This document shows, piece by piece, positions 46,075 through 56,576 of a stretch of 64,000 bases of DNA (its first letter is position 1; every line of letters begins with the position of its first letter). The DNA is from Ancistrus triradiatus. Taxonomy: Eukaryota; Chordata; Actinopteri; Siluriformes; Loricariidae. Below the pieces are notes generated by a model. The model had not been told where the DNA came from. It did no database searches and was given only the letters and a program-made list of their open reading frames with translations. The stretch is taken from assembly GCA_025084515.1 (NCBI GenBank), contig JAJAGP010000435.1, positions 1 to 64,000 of the forward strand, in the 5' to 3' direction. Position numbers and translations under genes: made by a program.

Positions 46075-46200
46075 ACGACAGGGCTGCTCATCAGAAGGTG
46101 GCGAGTTCAAATCTCACCACTTCAGGAAGGCGCTTAACCTGCAAATAATGAAGGAACGCCCTAAGCATCTGGATTTGGTCGCTTCCAAGGGACCCCACAC
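46075..46200 (+). repeat. tRNA-headed SINE remnant
   Basis: GGTGGCGAGTTCAAATCTCA (B box GTTCAAATC) after AGGGCTGCTCATCAGAAG, then GGCGCTTAACCTGCAAAT, the same order as the SINE family, diverged. The A box is eroded. Confidence 0.5.
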
Positions 46201-46580
46201 ACAAAACATCTGCCCTACACCGGACTTCATTGCTGGACTGGAGATGTTGGATCCCCATTGTATATCCGCTGAAATCCTCACGAAGCCATGATTCAGTTCA
46301 GAAGGTGCTGTGCCAGCAGGTGGTGAATCCTGGAGGTTCTACAATGCAGTGACGTTAAATCGATACGCCTGCACACGCTGCCTTTTGTGCTCATCCTCAT
46401 GACACTGACACTCCCACGTTCCAACACGAACCTGTAATAGGCACAAGACCAAATATGGATCAGGTTCCAGATTCACCACAAAAGTTGATTAATGCGTTGA
46501 GGTTTAGGGCGTGGCTTTGGAAAATGGAGCTAAAGACTATATTTCCTTCCAGTCTCTTCATACAGCTCTCATATTTATCA
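46201..46580. other. unique sequence
   Basis: Nothing recognised. Confidence 0.35.
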
Positions 46581-47565
46581 TTACTTTCTTTCTTTCTTCA
46601 AAGCTGTATATCCACGAGCAGAGGCAGGAGTTAAAGAGCAGACGTCCGTCATTCACTCGTTTGGACAAGATACTGTTTTAACTCTTTCTTTAGCTCTTTC
46701 TTTGTCCTTCTTCCTTTCTCTCTGCCATTTTCTTTCTTTATTTGTTTTTTCTTTCTGCCTTTGTCTTTTCTTTCATTACTTTCTTTTCTTTCTGTAGCTC
46801 TTTCTTTCTGTCATTCTCTCTATTTCTATCTTTCCGTCTTTCCTTTTTTTTGCTTTCATTCTTTCTTCTTTGTTTTTCTTTAGCTCCTTCTTTCTGTCTT
46901 TCACCCTTTTTCTATTTCTTTTTTCTACATTTCTTTTTCTTTCTTTTTTTTTTTAGCTTTTTCTGTTTGTCTTTCTTTCCTTTCTCTCTGTCATTCTCTG
47001 TCTTTCCCTCTTGATTCCTTCCTTTTCCGATATATTTCTCCCTTTCTCTTTTCTTTCATTACTTTCTTTTTTTCTGTAGCTCTTTCTTTCTGTCCTTCTC
47101 TCTGTTTCTTTCTTTCTGTCTTTCCCTTTCTTTTGCTTTCATTCTCTATTCTTTGTCTTTCTTTAGCTCCTTCTTTCTGTCTTTCACCCTTTTTCAATAT
47201 CTTTTTTTTATACCTTTCTTTTTCTTTCTTCTTGCTTTCTTTCTTTTTTAGCTTTTTCTTTTTGTCTTTCTTTCCTTTCTCTCTGTCATTCTCTGTCTTT
47301 CCTTCTTGATTTCTTCCTTTTTTCCTATATTTCTGCCTTTTTCTTTCTTTCTTTCTTTCTTTCTTTCTGTCTTTCTTGTTGCCTCTCTTCCTTTCTTTAG
47401 CTCATTCTTTCTGTCTTTCTCTTTATTTCTTACTTTATTTCTGTCTTGCTTTAACTCTTTCCCTCTCTTCCCATCTCTCTCTTTATTTCTTTTCATTTTT
47501 CTCTTTATTTCTTACTTTATTTTTGTCTTGCTTTAGCTTTTGCCTTCTTTTTCATTCTCTCATTT

Positions 47566-47596
<31 letters not shown>

Positions 47597-47612
47597 CCTT
47601 CATTCTCTCTTT
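46581..47612 (+). repeat. pyrimidine-rich TTTC array, left arm of inverted repeat
   Basis: About 1 kb of imperfect TTTC/TTCTTTCTG units, almost purine-free on this strand. Internally it repeats a longer unit near 46800-46960, 47060-47210 and 47250-47300 (TTTCTTTAGCTCCTTCTTTC, TCTTTCACCCTTTTTC). Anchor A (46602-46686, GGAGTTAAAGAGCAGACGTC and on) lies at its outer end; anchor B (47742-47800) follows it. All long frames here are Phe/Ser/Leu runs without meaning. Confidence 0.92.
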
Positions 47613-47741
47613 GCTTGATCACTGTTACATTAAATCAGATTGAATTTGTCTTTTTAAAAGTAACATTCATGAAATGAAAGGAATAAGCGAGCAGCCTAAT
47701 TCAGGGCGATTCAGTTCACTTGTTTGTTTGTTTTTTTCCCG

Positions 47742-47800
47742 CTGGACGTCACTGGAGTTTGAAGCTACGTTACTAATCATGAATAATGGAGACACGTCTG
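47742..47800 (+). repeat. unique anchor B, forward copy
   Basis: GCTGGACGTCACTGGAGTTT then GAAGCTACGTTA and GGAGACACGTCTG. Its reverse complement recurs at 48498-48555 with about 85% identity. Confidence 0.9.
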
Positions 47801-48132
47801 TGGTTTGGAAGCGTTTTCTCGTTCTGCTCTCTCTCTCTTCTGGTCATCACACAGTTTCTGAAGTCAGAAGTTCACATTATCTGTAAATCTATAATTGGAT
47901 TGCAGCTTTACATCCTGCATTCTTACCAGGTGAAGGAAGAGAGCGGAGGCTATTTAAAAAAGTAATTAATATGAAACTAAAGAAGGTGTTTGGAGAAGCG
48001 TAAGATTTCCTTCTCACCTCACTAATACCTGAAGTGAACCAAGCAAAGCTGTGAGTGACACCAAGGAAGCTCCAGGAGAAGTTGAGGAAATCACAGCACA
48101 GTTTATTATGAGGTTTTCATTTTTATTTATTA

Positions 48133-48152
48133 AAAAAAGAAAGAAAAAAACT

Positions 48153-48184
<32 letters not shown>

Positions 48185-48852
48185 ACGAAAGAAAGAGAGA
48201 GATAGAGAGAGAATGGGAAAATGAAAGAGCTAAGGCAAGAAAGAAATAAAGTAAAGAAAGAGAGAAGGAGAAAGAAAGTAAAGAAATAAAAGAAGGCAGA
48301 AACAGAGAAGGGAAGAGTATGACAGAGAGAAGAAAGACAAAGAAAGAGCAAAAGCAAGAAAGAACTAAAGAAAGAAAATGAAATAGAACAGTCTCTAGTC
48401 CAAATGAGTGAATGATGGACTTCTGCTCTTTAACTCTTCTTGTGGATCTGCAGCATTAAAGAAGGAAAGAAAGAAAGAATGAAAGAAAGACAGTCCGCAG
48501 ATGTGTCTCTGTTATTCCTGACTCATAACGTAGCTTCAAACTCCAGTAACGTCCAAGAAAGAAAGAAAGAAAGAAAGAAAGAAGGAATGAGAGAATGAAA
48601 GAGAAAGAAAGAGCCAAAGCGTGAAAGAATAAAGTAAGAAATAAAGAGAAAGACAGACAGAAAGAATGAGATAAAGAAAGGAAGAGAGGCAACAAAAAGT
48701 AGAATGACAGAAAGAAAGATAAAGGCAGACAGAAAGATAAAGGCAGAAATACAAGAAGGAAAAAATGAAAAAGGAAAGAAAGAAAATGACAGAGAGAAAG
48801 GAAAGAAAGACAAAAAGAAAGAGCTAAATAAGAAAGAAAGAGAAAGAAATAA

Positions 48853-48888
<36 letters not shown>

Positions 48889-49140
48889 AAAAGAAAGGTA
48901 GAAAAAAAGAAATGGAGACAGGGTGAAAGACAGAAAGACGGAGCTAAAGAAAGAGAAATTTAAAGCAAAAGAAAAAAAATTAAGAAGGAGAGACAGAAAG
49001 AAAGAAACAGAGAGAAAGACAGAAAGAGCTAGAAAGAAAAGAAAGTAAAGAAAGAAAAGAGAACGGCAGAAAGTAAAAAAGAAAGAAAGAAAGGAAGGAA
49101 GAAAGACAAAGAAAGAGCTGAAGCAAGAAAGAAAGAGTTA
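48133..49140 (-). repeat. purine-rich GAAA array, right arm of inverted repeat
   Basis: About 1 kb of imperfect GAAA units, the mirror of 46581-47612. Non-repetitive islands in it are inverted copies of the left arm's anchors: A' at 48381-48456 and B' at 48498-48555, with a third partial A'' at 49137-49176. Confidence 0.92.
48381..48456 (-). repeat. unique anchor A, inverted copy A'
   Basis: Read on the minus strand: TCTTGTGGATC side, AAGAGTTAAAGAGCAGAAGT, CCATCATTCACTCATTTGGA, CTAGAGACTGTTC. The forward copy is at 46602-46686 with about 80% identity. Confidence 0.88.
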
Positions 49141-49176
49141 GAACAGTCTCTAGTCCGACTTGAGCTCTTTAACTCC
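49137..49176 (-). repeat. unique anchor A, second inverted copy A''
   Basis: GTTAGAACAGTCTCTAGTCC then GAGCTCTTTAACTC; identical to A' at its start but missing the middle 15-20 bp. Confidence 0.85.
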
Positions 49177-50581
49177 CTATTTTTTATTTTCTACAGAAAT
49201 AGAAAATAGAAGAAAATGAAAGCAAGTAAGCAGTGATGGCATCTGACACTGGTTTAGAAAAGAAAGAAAATGAAAAAGAAAATGAAAACAATAGAAAAGA
49301 AAAAAGCTAGAAAGTGAAAATGATTATGAGAGCACATCTGGTTTGGAAAGGGAAAAAGAAAACAAAAAAAACTTACTAGAACATTTCTTTCTTTTCTCTG
49401 TGTTATGAAATGTACTATGAAACAGTGACAGCGCTGTGATGCAGCAGCTAGTGCTGGTTTACAACTGCAGGGACTCTGAATCAGCCTGAGGTTTAGTTAT
49501 TGTTGGTGTGGACTTTGGCATGTTCTCCCAATATCCTTGTCTTCAAGCTCTCTCCAGGATGAAACTCTTACTGAAGAGGAAAGACTGAAGCAGAATTTTA
49601 AACAGACCTCATCATGGATGTTTATTTTCAGAACAGTTAATGATCATTTTTGGACAGAGCTTATTATCATGGTTGGGCAAACGCGTCATAAGTCTCGTTC
49701 GTAACTTCAAGCATCGTTCATCCCACGCTGTTAGGCCCGGACAAGCCCTCGTGCGTCTCATCCATTTTCCTTGGGCTGGAGTCAACGGACGGCGTCCAAC
49801 CCCGTTTCAAATTGACCTCCTACTCCAATTGGCACCAGGAGGGAATGGCGAGTCTGCTTCCAGTGAGCTGTGGAATTCTTCATCCGTGGCGGCGCCGAGA
49901 CGTGATGGAGGTGCCGGCAGTTCGCTGGATGAAGCCTGTTAGTGTGGGGTGGGGTTGTGGGGGGGATGATCGAGAACTAATGAGACAAATAGGTCGTTTT
50001 ATAAATAAGCTTCCAGCAGTGAGACCGAGAGAGAAGGCGAGCTCTTGTTTCACAGAAGTGGATGGTTTGTGGGAGGCAGGCACGGACCCAAAGCACTACC
50101 TCATTTCCTCTCTGATTAGCTGTACGTGCATACGGGGAAAAAAACAAGCCCGGAGGAGTTGCTTTAATCCAAAATTAGCGCTACACTACTGAGCACCTCC
50201 ATTGCATTAGCATGGGTTGTACTGCGGACCTCAACAAGAGCTCATCTAAGAGCTGTTAATATGAAGAGGAAAAGTCAAGGAGCAACATAGCTTGGGTCCA
50301 ACCTCCCTACCAGGTTCCTATTCATCAGGACCTTCGTAGATACAGAGCAATAAAGTGTCAGGAGGAGTGGTGTATAGCATTGCTGCTGGACTCTGGAGCA
50401 AATGTGAAAAGTCAAAGACAAAGTGAACTTTATTGTGATTATTAAAGTTTCTCAGGCTGAATGCCAACTGCCAAGCTTAGTGGAGTAAGAATATAATAAA
50501 GCTCTGATTCTGGTTTTGATGGCTTGAGCTGTATCAAGGAATCGAGTCTTGTCTCCAGTTATTGCCTGGGTGGCATTTTTG
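49177..50581. other. A-rich tail of the array, then unique sequence
   Basis: Bases 49190-49375 remain A-rich with GAAAA units. Bases 49437-49560 (GCTGTGATGCAGCAGCTAGT, TTTGGCATGTTCTCCC) are a plus-strand piece of the tRNA-related dispersed repeat. Bases 49700-50160 are GC-richer and gene-free. Confidence 0.4.
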
Positions 50582-50735
50582 GGTTCCTTCAAGTACCCTG
50601 TGGTCCTATGAACCCCCCAAAACTTGGAAGTAGGTGGATTATTTAATATGAATTGTGAACCTCCAACCGCCTTTTCTACAGCATAATAAACCTACAACTT
50701 ACATCATGTGATCAGAAACCAGAGAACTCAAGACT
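50582..50735 (+). repeat. 150-bp direct repeat, left copy
   Basis: CAAAACTTGGAAGTAGGTGG, then CATCATGTGATC; the same sequence with about 75% identity is at 52738-52880. Confidence 0.88.
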
Positions 50736-50771
50736 AATATAATACTTTTACTATGTTTTATACAACATATA

Positions 50772-52364
50772 CAGTGGTGTGAAAAAGTGTTTGCCCTCTT
50801 CCTGATTTCCTATTTTTTGCGTGTTTGTCACAGTGTTTTGGAACATCAAACCAATTTAATATTAGTCAATAAATGAAGGTGTTTATTACTAAGGGAGAAA
50901 AAAAAACAAAAAAAACCAAACCTACATGGCCCTGTGTGAAAAAGTGAATGCCCCCCTTGTTAAAACATAACATAACTATTTTATCACACCTGAGTTCACT
51001 GTCTCTAGCCACACCCAGGCCTGATTATTGCCACACCTGTTCTCAATCAGGACATCACTTAAATAGGACCTGCCTGACAAAGTGAGGTACACCAAAAGAT
51101 CATTAAAAGCTACACATCATGCCGAGATCCAAAGAAATTCAGGAACACTTGAGAAAGAAAGTAATTGAGATCTATCAGTCTGGCAAGGGTTATAAAGCCA
51201 TTTCTAAAGCTTTGGGACTCCAGCGAACCACAGTGAGAGCCATTATCCACAAATGGTGAAGACATGGAACAGTGGTGAACCTTCCCAGGAGTAGCTGGCC
51301 GACCAAAATTACCCCAAGAGCGCAGCGACGACTCATCCAAGAGGTCACAAAAGACCCCACAAAAACATCCAAAGAACTGCAGGCCTCACTTGCCTCAGGT
51401 AAGATCAGTGTTCATGCCTCCACCATAAGAAAGAGACTGGGCAAAAACGGCCTGTATGGCAGAGTTCCAAGACGAAAACCACTGCTGAGCAAAAAGCTAA
51501 ACATTAAAGTTCGTCTCAATTTTTCCAGAAGACATCTTGATGATCCCCAAGACTTTTGGGAAAACATTCTGTGGACTCGACAAGACAAAAGTTGAATCTT
51601 TGGAAGGTTGTGGGTCCCTTACATCTGGTTTTACAAGGTAACAACAGCATTTCGAAAACAGAAACATTATAGCAGCAGTAAAATATGGTGGTGGTAGGGG
51701 ATGGTCTGGGGGCGGTTTTGCTGCTTCAGGACCTGGAAAACTTGCTGTGATTAAATGGAACTGAATTCTGCTGTCTACCAAAAAATCCTGAAGGACAATG
51801 TCCGGCCATCTGTTCGTGACCTCAAGCTGAAACGAACTTGGGTTCTGCAGCAGGACAATGATCCAAAACACACCAGCAAGTCCATCTCTGAATGGCTGAA
51901 GAAGAACAAAATGAAGACTTTGGAGTGGCATAGTCAAAGTCCTGACCTGAATCCTACTGAGATGCTGTGGCATGACCTTAAAAAGGCCGTTCATGCTGGA
52001 AAACCCTCCAATGTGGCTGGATAACAACAATTCTGCAAAGATGAGTGGCCAAAATTCCTCCACAATGCTGTAAAAGACTCATTGCAAGTTATCACAAACG
52101 CTTGGTTGCAGTTGTTGCTGCAAAGGTTGGCCTAACCAGTTATTGGGTTTAGGGGGCAATCACTTTTTCACACAGGGCCATGTAGGTTTGGATTTGTCCC
52201 TCCCTTATTAATAAACACCTTCATTTAAAAACAGCATTTTGTGTTTACTTGTGTTGTCTTTGACTAATATTTAAATTGGTTTGATGTTCCAAAACACTGA
52301 AGTGTGACAAACATGCCAAAAAATAGGAAATCCAGAAGGGGGCAAACATATTTTCACACCACTG
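50772..52364 (+). mobile_element. Tc1-like element (family D), full length, least decayed
   Basis: Ends CAGTGGTGTGAAAAAGTGTT and ATATTTTCACACCACTG, flanked by TA (50770-50771, 52365-52366). Inner repeats (CCTACATGGCCCTGTGTGAA at 50921; the mirror near 52157-52190) are well kept. Length 1593 bp. Confidence 0.95.
51119..52154 (+). pseudogene. Tc1-like transposase (family D), few lesions
   Basis: The ATG at 51119 reads MPRSKEIQEHLRKKVIEIYQ, then ISKALGLQRTTVRAIIHKW (first helix-turn-helix). A TGA at 51257-51259 interrupts it, after which the frame continues through RHGTVVNLPRSSWPTKITPR and the second helix region to FSRRHLDDPQDFWENILW. A one-base insertion just before the first catalytic Asp shifts the frame (about 51580). 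The original frame is restored before the MELNSAVYQKILKDNVRPSV segment; LQQDNDPKHTSK holds the second Asp and DLNPTEMLWHDL the Glu. TAA at 52022-52024 ends it; a lost base nearby shifts the C-terminus. The three catalytic codons themselves appear unmutated. Confidence 0.93.
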
Positions 52365-52737
52365 TAAGCGTATTTAAAAATAAAGAAACACATTTATGTT
52401 TTAAATAAGAGAACACAATAATTTATTTTTATTTTTTCTCTTCGTCTCTATTCTAAAACTATCGTTATACCTTCCTTTCTTTATATCTTTCTTTTCTTTC
52501 TGTTAACACTTTTCAAGTAGTTAGTTTTTCTTGCAATGTTCTGATAAAATAAAATAAAAAGATCAAAATAAAAGGAAGAAAATCTGTGAAAAGAGGAATA
52601 AACAGAAAGAACAAAAGAATAGAAAGAACAGAAAGAAAAGAAAAAGGTACCTGATGTCGATTTAGAAAGAAAAAAAGGGAAATGAAAAATAAAACTGAAA
52701 ACGTGGGTGATGAGGGTGTTTATTGAAATGAGCCTCC

Positions 52738-52880
52738 CGGTTCCATGGAGTACACTGTGATCCTAAAAACCTCCCGAAACTTGGAAGTAGGTGGATTGTT
52801 TACTATGACTGGGATACCTCTTGTACAAGATAAAAAAGCTACAAGTTGCATCATGTGATCGAAAACACAGAACAGATTTT
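52738..52880 (+). repeat. 150-bp direct repeat, right copy
   Basis: CGAAACTTGGAAGTAGGTGG then GCATCATGTGATCG; partner of 50582-50735. The pair brackets the family D Tc1. Confidence 0.88.
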
Positions 52881-54076
52881 TTTTCCTCTGCAAGCGGAAA
52901 AAAAATGCAGCAGCACAAGCACGGCTATTGTTCGAAATAAATTCCTTCATGGCCTGCACGGAATCCTCCACCTTCCTCGTCATGAATATTTCAGAGCATC
53001 CGAAGCCTTGTAGGGTAGATACCATTCATACTAACACAGCACCGACCGATAACTCAGAGCTTCATTCCGTCCTGTTTTCTACAACACCCGGCCTGTTTAG
53101 CCATGCACAAATCATGTACGCAGAGAATTTACTGCAGACTCGCCAGACTTTAATAGGAGGGACCGAACATAAGATGGAGGAAAAGACTCTCCGCCTCCTA
53201 AAGGTATAGTCTCGTAGAACCTCGAGGAGTTCAATAAATAATTCTGAAACGGCTCGATGTACGGAAGGCGGACTGAAAATCACACTCAGAGCAGGTTGTA
53301 AAGTGAGGAGAGAAGGCAGATTTTTAACTGAACAATGCACCAAAAGTATGTGGACACTCATAATTAGCAGGTTCAGCATTTCAGGCACCACATTCCAAAC
53401 GTCTGCTTTGTGGAATTGGTTTTAAGGTGGTGTAAAGCCTCACGACATCATGTCTTAGCGCTTTAAAGCGATGCAATTGGACTCTGGAGCTGCGGAAATA
53501 TAGGATGTATTTGCATCTGTGTGAATAAATGCACTGAAGTTACACAACTCCCTCTATGCGCATGAATAATCAACCGCTGGCCAAACGGCATGATGTATTA
53601 ACGCACAGGATTGTATTTTCTGTTTTGCCACCGTTTCAATTAGCAGCAGGAAAGGCAAAAACTCATTATGTGCGATGATTGACGATAACGAACAGTTGCC
53701 TTAAAAGCATTCGTCAAACGCTCGGACCCATAAGCATCATCGGCTATTTGGCTGTCCCGTTTATCGCTTGGAACGCCGTGATGCCGTTTGGAAGAGCCTC
53801 TGTGTCATCGTGACATCCGTCACATTCAGAGAAAAGCGTAAGATCGCCCGAACGGCCACTGCATTTGCATTCTAATTAAGGGAATGACGAGCTCGACTTC
53901 ATTAGCGATGAAGCTCTGACAGAGCCTGTGCTTTATTTCCACTGCTAAAACACTCCTGGCTGTGTGCCTGCAACCCTTTGAAATTGGTTTCAATTTTGGT
54001 TGAGTTAAAATGCCAATGTCATGTCAAAAAAAAAAGAATTAAAAAGGAATGGGAAAGAGCAGGTTTTTGGTAACCA
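52881..54076. other. unique sequence; MITE-end remnant and possible non-coding element
   Basis: CACCAAAAGTATGTGGACAC at 53339-53358 is the end of a Tc1-derived MITE without a found partner. Bases 53640-53960 (GCATTTGCATTCTAATTAAG, CTCGACTTCATTAGCGATGA) are repeat-free and hold an octamer-like ATTTGCAT next to TAATTA, so they may be regulatory. Motifs only. Confidence 0.3.
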
Positions 54077-54144
54077 GAATGAACAGACTGGAAAACAAGG
54101 GGCCAAAAAAAAAAATAGGTAGGTCAAGTCAGGTTCCTTTCTAT
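54077..54144 (+). repeat. 65-bp direct repeat, left copy
   Basis: GAATGAACAGACTGGAAAAC, an A run, AATAGGTAGGTCAAGTCAGG, TTCCTTTCTAT. The partner is at 55119-55181. Confidence 0.88.
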
Positions 54145-54305
54145 AGCGCTTTTACAGTGGAGCACTCTCTCCATATTATCTTTTAATATCTAAAGCCAAC
54201 CCTAAACTGAGCCACCCTAGGGCAACAGTGGCAAGGAGAAACTCCCTAAACGTTATAAGGAAGAAACTGGGAGGACCAAGACTCCAAAAGGGATACAACC
54301 TCATT
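54118..54305 (-). repeat. dispersed fish repeat (AAAGCGCT family), copy 2
   Basis: Reverse complement of the block order seen at 29281-29450: CTTGCCACTGTTGCC preceded by TTTAGGGAGTTTCTC and followed by AAAAGCGCTATAGAAAGG. Confidence 0.65.
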
Positions 54306-54908
54306 GAAGAATTAAAGTTTTCTAATTAATAAGTGTATAGTAATAGTTTAAAACCAGAAGCTAATGATAATATTATAATAGATAATATTAACAGAAAATA
54401 ACAGAAAACAACAATTAATAATAACAATAGTGAAAACAGATTTTTGAGTCATTGTAGGAGCTTGTGTTCTCGGCTGGATAGTTTTGGTGGCATGGCATCC
54501 TCAGTCAACCAAAGAAGGGAGAGAGTGATGGAAGAAAAGCTTGGGTGGAGCCGAAGCAGAGGAACATATTAATGTTTGGGCTGGAACTGGTACTGGAACA
54601 CAAGCTAGTAGAAATAGAAATCTATCTTAATGTTTGCACCATAATCATCAAAACGTTTCTCCAATACATTAAGAAGAGCACCTCTGATAATAATCTGTAT
54701 ACAAAACGTTTTACTTGTAACCATAGTAGCATGAACTTTTACACTTCTGCTTAACAGACTAGTAGGACTTTGGCTTAAGTAAAGCTCTACAGCATCTTCT
54801 GCAGGTCAGAGTGTTTTTTTTCATTTCACATAATGAGAAATAACACCTCGGTACGCCCTTTACCCTTTTGTCCCTTCTGTATTTTGGAATGATTGAATGA
54901 GATGTACA

Positions 54909-55110
54909 TATTTACATTTACATTTACAGCATTTAGCAGACGCCCTTATCCAGAGCGACTTACAATTGATACAACCTTACAATCCAAGCAATTGTAGGTT
55001 AAGGGCCTTGCTCAAGGACCCACCAGTGGCAGCTTGGCAGAGGTGGGATTTGAACCCTGGACCTTCTGGTCCAGAGTCCAGTATCTTAACCACTAGGCCA
55101 CCACAGTCCC
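54909..55110 (-). repeat. tRNA-headed SINE, full copy
   Basis: Minus-strand order: head GGGACTGTGGTGGCCTAGTG with A box, B box GGGTTCAAATCCC-like (54 bp on), body AGGGCCTTGCTCAAGG-type, CGCTCTGGATAAGGGCGTCT, then the TGTAAATGTAAATGTAAAT tail. Polymerase III promoter boxes are recognisable. It is the inverted partner of 55717-55923. Confidence 0.85.
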
Positions 55111-55118
55111 AATAGTGT

Positions 55119-55181
55119 GAATGAACAGACTGAAAACAAGGGCAAAAAAAAATAGGCAAGTCAAGTCAGGTTCCTTTCTAT
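55119..55181 (+). repeat. 65-bp direct repeat, right copy
   Basis: GAATGAACAGACTGAAAACA to TTCCTTTCTAT, matching 54077-54144 with small A-run differences. It abuts the inverted SINE head. Confidence 0.88.
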
Positions 55182-55558
55182 TACATAGACCTTACAAGTG
55201 AAGTTCTGCTCTTTCTGCTTGAACTAAGATGGAACAAATCCCTTATCTTGTAATTGAATAACGTTCTTAGGGGTGCGTAACATGTACGATCACAAAGCCT
55301 TTTCTTTCTGACTGGTGGAAGCTGATATATAGTGTTTATATATCAGTAGATCTGAGCCCGATAGGATTTAGGATGAAATCTGCTGTCGAGCCGTATGCTC
55401 TTTACTCTTAAAATATTGACAGAGGAGACGTTCTGGGTTTGATTTTCATCCATAAGGGGGAAGAGAAAGTTTGCTGCCCTAACCATAAATATCTAGAGAC
55501 GAGAGATCCCAGATGTCTTCGTCTTGACTACATTTGCTCTCTACGTAGGACGTAATCT
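55182..55558. other. unique sequence
   Basis: Nothing recognised. Confidence 0.35.
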
Positions 55559-55680
55559 GAGTCTCTGAGGGGCAACGATGGGCAGGGGATCTCCAGTTTG
55601 TCAACAAATGTCTGAGAAAATGATTGGAATGCTTATAACTCATGTTCCTCAAAGAAAGATTGGAAGGGATTTCCATATGG
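55559..55680 (+). pseudogene. Tc1-like transposase N-terminal piece (family E), forward
   Basis: The ATG at 55578 reads MGRGSPVCQQMSEKMIGMLI then THVPQRKIGRDFHM, the first helix-turn-helix of a Tc1-like transposase, ending at TAG soon after. The opposite-strand piece at 56576-56474 has the same sequence at about 80%. Only about 35 residues survive. Confidence 0.8.
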
Positions 55681-55716
55681 TAGCCTAGTGTTTTCAGTCT
55701 GTTCATTCACACTATT

Positions 55717-55923
55717 GGGACTGTGGTGGCCTAGTGGGTAAGGTACTGGACTATGGACCAGAAGGTCCAGGGTTCAAATCCCACATGTGCCAAGCTACCA
55801 CTGCTGGGCAAGACCCTTGAGCAAGACCCTTAACCCACAATTGCTTGGATTGTAAGGTTGTATCAATTGTAAGTTGCTCTGGATAAGGGTGTCTGTTAAA
55901 TGCTGTAAATGTAAATGTAAATA
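55717..55923 (+). repeat. tRNA-headed SINE, full copy with A and B boxes
   Basis: A box TGGCCTAGTGG (55727-55737), B box GGTTCAAATCC (55771-55781), body AAGACCCTTAACCCACAATT, tail GTAAATGTAAATGTAAAT to 55923. It lies between the two opposed family E pieces. Confidence 0.88.
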
Positions 55924-55924
55924 T

Positions 55925-56576
55925 TTCTGCTTCGGCTCGTTGACGTCCCTGGAAAAGATGTTGTCTTGAAGGCAACTTATATTGCTCTAAAATTACTTTT
56001 CTGCATTAATGCTGCATCACAGAAGTGTAAATGACCTTTACCAGGGGTCCTGACCCGACCCCATACCATGACAGAACCTGTCTTTTGTTCTTTTTTGGCA
56101 TCTAATTTGGCGTCCAATTCTTTCCAAAAAGATCTGGACTAATGATTGGTCTGAGCACAATCCCACTTCCACTGTGTGATGGTCCATTCCAGATGCTTAC
56201 GAGCCCAGGAAAGTCAATGCCACTTCTGGACAAGGTTATAACATAAAGCTCTTTAACACAGTAACGTTTATGTTTGGGATGAATGTAACTCTGTATTGTA
56301 GTGCTTGATAAAGGTTTGATAAAGTATAGCTTGCCCATTTGGTTCTATCAGCTATTGATGAATGACGGTTCTCGATGCAGTGCCGTCTGAGGGATTGGAG
56401 ATCACCCCTCTTCAGTTTACGTAATGAAATTCCTTCAGATTCTGAACCGTTTAATGATATTATGCACTGTAGAGGAAGAAATATGTAAATCCCTTCCAAT
56501 CTTTCTTTGAGGGACATTTCTTTTAAAGATTTCAATCATTTTCTCATACATGTCAAACTGGAGATCCTCTGCCCAT
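55925..56576 (-). pseudogene. Tc1-like transposase (family E), reverse, 3'-truncated
   Basis: The ATG at 56576 reads MGRGSPV then TGA; the frame resumes EKMIEIFKRNVPQRKIGRDL and HISSSTVHNIIKRFRESEGI. The region between is collapsed: TKWASYTL onward is out of frame. The Asp region is degraded (56190-56110). TGSVMVWG-type coding at 56090-56065 is recognisable, and CAACATCTTTTCCAGGGACG (minus strand) at 55946 is the last homology before the SINE. The second Asp and Glu parts are gone. Confidence 0.82.

Noticed and set aside
46742..47618. Several long Phe/Ser/Leu-rich open frames resembling membrane proteins
   Set aside because: They are translations of TTTC repeats; the hydrophobic look is produced by TTT/TTC/CTT codons.
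48704..48901. Lys/Glu-rich frames resembling coiled coils
   Set aside because: They are translations of GAAA repeats on the other arm.
51497..52063. 188-codon minus-strand frame, the longest in the window
   Set aside because: Antisense of the family D transposase.
55727..55790. A tRNA gene, because A and B boxes are present
   Set aside because: No cloverleaf acceptor stem, and the sequence runs on into a SINE body and tail shared with other copies.
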